Part shown: piece by piece, positions 7,561 to 10,292 of the stretch
Numbering within the stretch: the first letter of the stretch is position 1
Layout: each line of letters begins with the position of its first letter
From: Ettlia oleoabundans
Taxonomy: Eukaryota; Chlorophyta; Chlorophyceae; Chlamydomonadales
Assembly (NCBI GenBank): GCA_019693395.1
Contig: JAAMXP010002246.1
Span: 1-10,292, forward strand
Direction: 5' to 3'
DNA length: 10,292 nucleotides
The notes under the pieces: generated by a model
Told to the model about the DNA's origin: nothing
The model's input: only the letters and a program-made list of their open reading frames with translations
Database searches by the model: none
Position numbers and translations under genes: made by a program

Positions 7561-8137
7561 ATGGCCAAGGGTGGGAGCAAGGGTGCGGCTGCTCCTGTGC
7601 ACCCCGTATGTTGTGAACAGCAGCAGCCCGGCAGCAGCACACTTGACGCCCGAGTGTTTTATGCCGCATGATGCAGGGGGTGGCAAGGGTGGCGGCGGTA
7701 AAGGCGGCAGTGGCAAGGGCGGAAGTAGCGGTGGCAAGAGCGGTGGCGGGCAGCAAACGCCCATGACACAGGAGGCCGCGGCCAGGATTCAGGTGGGAGG
7801 CGTCCGTCTTGCTGCGGACTGGCCTGAAGCCTAGCCACAGGTATTCGTGTGTTGTTGCACTATTTCCATGCAAAGAAACTGCTGACAGTGTACTAACATC
7901 GCCTCTTACCTGATGCATAGTGCTAAGGCCCGCCAGCACGGTGGCACTGTTGCGAAGGGGAGCTTCGCCAGCCGTGCTCAGGTAAGAACAGCCGCTGCCT
8001 TGGTGATTACCGACAACCCGCCCATGAGTATAACGTGACGTCAACTCTTTGCCTGCCTTTGTTGAGGTATGCAGAGCGCTGCTGCTAAGAATGCTGCCGC
8101 TGATCAAGCTGGCTCCAGCGACTGGGATAGCGAGTGA
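7561..8137 (+). CDS. Small SMP-domain (seed maturation / LEA-like) protein, copy 2, with Gly/Lys-rich N-terminus
   Basis: By homology with copy 1 the exons are 7561-7582, 7677-7792, 7919-7981 and 8075-8137, giving 87 residues. Residues 1-34 form a Gly/Lys/Ser-rich repeat tract (KGGSK, GGGKGGGGKGG, SGKGGSSGGK). The SMP core follows: MTQEAAARIQ, SAKARQHGGTVAKGSFASRA, QSAAAKNA. The tail (DQAGSSDWDSE) is acidic. The protein should be very hydrophilic and likely disordered, as in LEA proteins. Exon 3 is 63 nt, the same as in copy 1. The acceptor before exon 3 reads AT (7917-7918) instead of AG. Using the AG two bases later gives an immediate stop (TGC TAA). Using an AG at 7887-7888 keeps frame and adds ten residues (CTNIASYLMH). 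The exact exon 3 start is therefore uncertain, or the base is an assembly error. The stop is followed by a TGTAA signal at 8269. Confidence 0.82.
7677..7750 (+). repeat. Glycine/lysine-coding GGC-AAG-GGC repeat in SMP copy 2
   Basis: Imperfect repeats of GGC/GGT, AAG and AGC codons give a Gly-Lys-Ser tract. Copy 1 has only GGGK at the same place, so the tract appears to have expanded, or contracted in copy 1, after duplication. Confidence 0.75.
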
Positions 8138-8723
8138 AGTAGCCCTGGGAGCAGCAGGTTGGGCAGCATCGGGTGCTGGCCTGTTGCGAACAGAGGGCAC
8201 GGTGGATGCATGAAAGTGCTGCTGGCCATGCTTGTAGTTCAAAATTGCTTGTGTGATGGATGTCATGGTGTAATGGTCTTAAGGAAGTTAAGCTGGTATT
8301 AGAACAGAGGGCATGGGTCAGCGCAATGCGCCGGAACTGCCTGTGGATCCTCAAAACTGCTGGGCGGGAGCTGTGGCTGGATGAAGTGCCTCTGGAGACA
8401 GGATAAGGAACCATGCTTACGGTCGTCTTGCGAGTTTTGGCTCCTGAAGGTCAAAATGAAGCCAGTTGGGCAGTCCCCTATTGCGCCTGACAGGTCAGCC
8501 CCCTGCAGCTTCCAATGGTTGCGCAGCGAGCCTAAACCTGAAGCTTTTTGTCCATCAATGCCTTTGTCATACGTTTGCTCTATATTCTGTGTGGCTCTTA
8601 TTTGCAAACAGTCCGCGTTCACGCCTTAAACGGTGTGCCCTACAACCGGTAGTCGCGGCCCTGTAAATTTCGTGGATCGAAGCTTGCACAAAGCTTGGAT
8701 CTGCTAATCACGCAACCACACGA
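8138..8723. other. Intergenic region between SMP copy 2 and the RETICULATA-related gene
   Basis: The first 140 nt are the likely 3' UTR of SMP copy 2 with its TGTAA signal. The rest (about 8290-8723) should hold the promoter and 5' UTR of the RETICULATA-related gene. A weak TATA-like TATATT is at 8580-8585. No coding exon was recognised on either strand. Confidence 0.55.
8269..8273 (+). terminator. TGTAA polyadenylation signal of SMP copy 2
   Basis: TGTAA is the usual poly(A) signal of Chlamydomonas and its relatives. It lies 132 nt after the stop codon of SMP copy 2, a typical distance, and cleavage would be expected about 10-20 nt further on. Confidence 0.6.
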
Positions 8724-10212
8724 ATGACCGCTGTTCAAGTGGTGTGCAACAAGCCAGCAGGGCAGGGCGGTGCAAGCAGCGGCAGGCGTCCGTTTCAGAT
8801 GTCCAGGGCACCTTTGAACCAACCGCGATACAGCGCCAACACGGCATGGTAAGCGGACTGGCCGTGGCGCCTGGCTACTGTCGGTGCCGCGGTGCTGTGT
8901 CAGACGCAGGCAGGGCGTCAACGCCCCAACTCCTTTTGAGCAGAGCACCCACTTCTACTCTTTGGTGCTCACTACAGGTCGCGTGGAACACATTTTGCCA
9001 ACCAAGCTACTAGCATAATCCACACCAGCACTGGAGGTGGGTCTGGCGGCGCAGGCTCGCACAGCCGCGACGGTGGCGGCGACGGCGACGATGATGGGCG
9101 CCCAGCCGTGGACAAGTCCGTGTTTGGATGGAAGGGGTGGCAGGAGCGTGTGGCAGCAGACCCACTTTTCGCCTACAAGATGGCGATTGAGCAGATCATT
9201 GGTGTGACATGCATGGTGGCGGGCGATGTTCTGAGCCGCCCCAACTTCGGCCTTGATGAGCTCGACTTTGTTTTCGCCACACTGGTGGTGAGCAACTGAG
9301 CCCTGCTGCCTTTCCGCTGCTTTAAATCCCATGGGCACCTCTTGCACAGCAAGGGGTGGGCGCTGTGTGTGCGCATTGCAGCTCTGCATCTTGTAGTGAG
9401 AAGCCCGTAGTGGGACCATCAGCCAGCTGGCTGCAGGCGGCAGGGTTACCCCTTGTTGACTTGTCTCATGGCCCCATGGATGCATTGCCCTCTTGCATTT
9501 GCTGGCTAGCAGTGTACTGCGGGGACATACTTGGCCAGCCATATTTTGCCGTTCCACACTGTGTCAGCACTGTAAGTGTGTTGCTCAGTATTACACAATC
9601 CGGAATGCCATCATGCAAGTCACCCCAGCTGCCTGCTCTCTGTAGGTTGGGTGCATCATCAACTTTGCCGCCGTGTACCTGCTGGCTCCTGTGGCGACCA
9701 GCGGCGGCAGTGCAGCACGCGCCAGGTTCATGCAGAAGCTGTTTGGCACACAGTTCCTGGAGGGCTGGGGCGCACCACGTGAGAGAGCTTGCTTTCGCTG
9801 AGCCTGGTGGATGGCAAGGGGCTGCCACTGAAGCTTCAAGTGCCTGCTGCTATTTCTTTGTCACCAGGCACGGGTACAAGGGTTGTGGCTAGTTGCCGCG
9901 GCACAGATTCCCGTTTTTCAAGCGCCAGCAGAGGTTTCTGGCTGTATCCTTGTAGCTGTTGTCTGCTGGCTTATTATCACCTTGTCGCTGCCCTTAACCC
10001 TCCCTCCTGTACTTTCCACTCTCCTGTTCAATCCCTCTGCAGCCAGCCACATGTTCCAGCCTGGATTCGGTCCCGTCAAGCGGGTAGTCAACTACGCCTA
10101 CAAGGGTGCCGTGTTCTCAACCATTGGCCTGGGCGCGGGCCTGCTGGGCACCGCTCTCTCTAACGGGCTGCTGGCAGCCCGTATGAAAATGGACCCCAAC
10201 TTGAAGCCAACG
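8724..10212 (+). CDS. RETICULATA-related (DUF3411) chloroplast envelope protein, 5' part (3' end outside window)
   Basis: Exons are 8724-8848, 8978-9287, 9646-9778 and 10043-10212; all junctions keep phase and give 246 residues before a GTGAGA donor at 10213, after which the gene leaves the window. Residues 1 to about 65 are rich in Ser, Ala, Arg and Thr with few acids, fitting a plastid transit peptide. An acidic Gly/Asp stretch (73-82) precedes the conserved domain. DUF3411 hallmarks are DPLFAYK (103-109), EQIIGV (113-118), the block RPNFGLDELDFVFATLVVG (129-147), YLLAP (156-160), PSHMFQPG (190-197), YAYKGAVF (207-214) and GTALSNGL (225-232), ending in MDPN. Hydrophobic segments lie near 114-128, 143-160 and 211-228. 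In plants, RETICULATA family members sit in the chloroplast envelope, and mutants have altered leaf mesophyll and amino-acid supply; the molecular activity is not settled. Which member this is cannot be told without the C-terminus. Confidence 0.92.
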
Positions 10213-10292
10213 GTGAGATGGTGGCTATTCGCAATGCCGAGGCAGGGCCAGCAGTTCCTACTGTGCATGTGACAATGTTGCCAAGACATCCC

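Noticed and set aside
7327..8266. Long minus-strand open frames opposite SMP copy 2
   Set aside because: They are shadows of GC-rich coding DNA (Pro/Leu-rich mirror of the Gly tract) with no family motif, while the plus strand gives a phase-consistent SMP protein.
8955..9557. 200-residue minus-strand open frame opposite the RETICULATA-related gene
   Set aside because: It overlaps exon 2 and an intron of a clearly recognised plus-strand gene and shows no known domain.

Overview
The window looks like nuclear DNA of a green alga, most likely a chlorophycean (Volvocales-like). The genes are split into short exons by many short GT-AG introns (about 90 to 360 nt), the DNA is moderately GC-rich, a TGTAA poly(A) signal typical of chlorophycean nuclear genes follows one gene, and one gene is a plastid-envelope family found in plants and green algae. 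No prokaryotic operon structure, tRNA, rRNA, CRISPR array or transposase is visible. All gene models were built by hand from protein-family motifs and splice-phase bookkeeping, because single open frames here cover only parts of each gene.

Left part, minus strand. The 5' portion of a gene runs off the left edge (59-1981). It encodes an N-terminal hydrophobic anchor, about four ankyrin repeats, a linker, further membrane segments and then the start of a family-2 glycosyltransferase domain of the cellulose-synthase/BcsA type. Upstream of it, and also on the minus strand, lies a complete seven-exon indoleamine 2,3-dioxygenase (IDO) gene (2673-4847, about 411 residues) with the heme-ligand histidine region and the GTGG(S/T)D motif. 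The first IDO exon encodes a transit-peptide-like leader.

Middle, plus strand. A 1.3-kb intergenic region (4848-6149) separates the divergent IDO and downstream genes. It holds a GT-rich tract and, near its right end, a CACGTG (ABRE/G-box-like) site and TATA-like elements. Two tandem genes follow (6150-6780 and 7561-8137) for small hydrophilic proteins with one seed-maturation-protein (SMP, LEA-like) motif each. They share all three intron positions and phases, so they are duplicates. Each has one abnormal splice site: a GC donor in the first, and an AT where the acceptor AG should be in the second.

Right part, plus strand. A RETICULATA-related (DUF3411) chloroplast envelope protein gene starts at 8724 and runs off the right edge after four exons.

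The five genes do not form an obvious pathway. The most unusual items are the ankyrin-glycosyltransferase fusion, an IDO in a green-algal context where NAD is thought to come from aspartate, and the two splice-site anomalies in the SMP pair.
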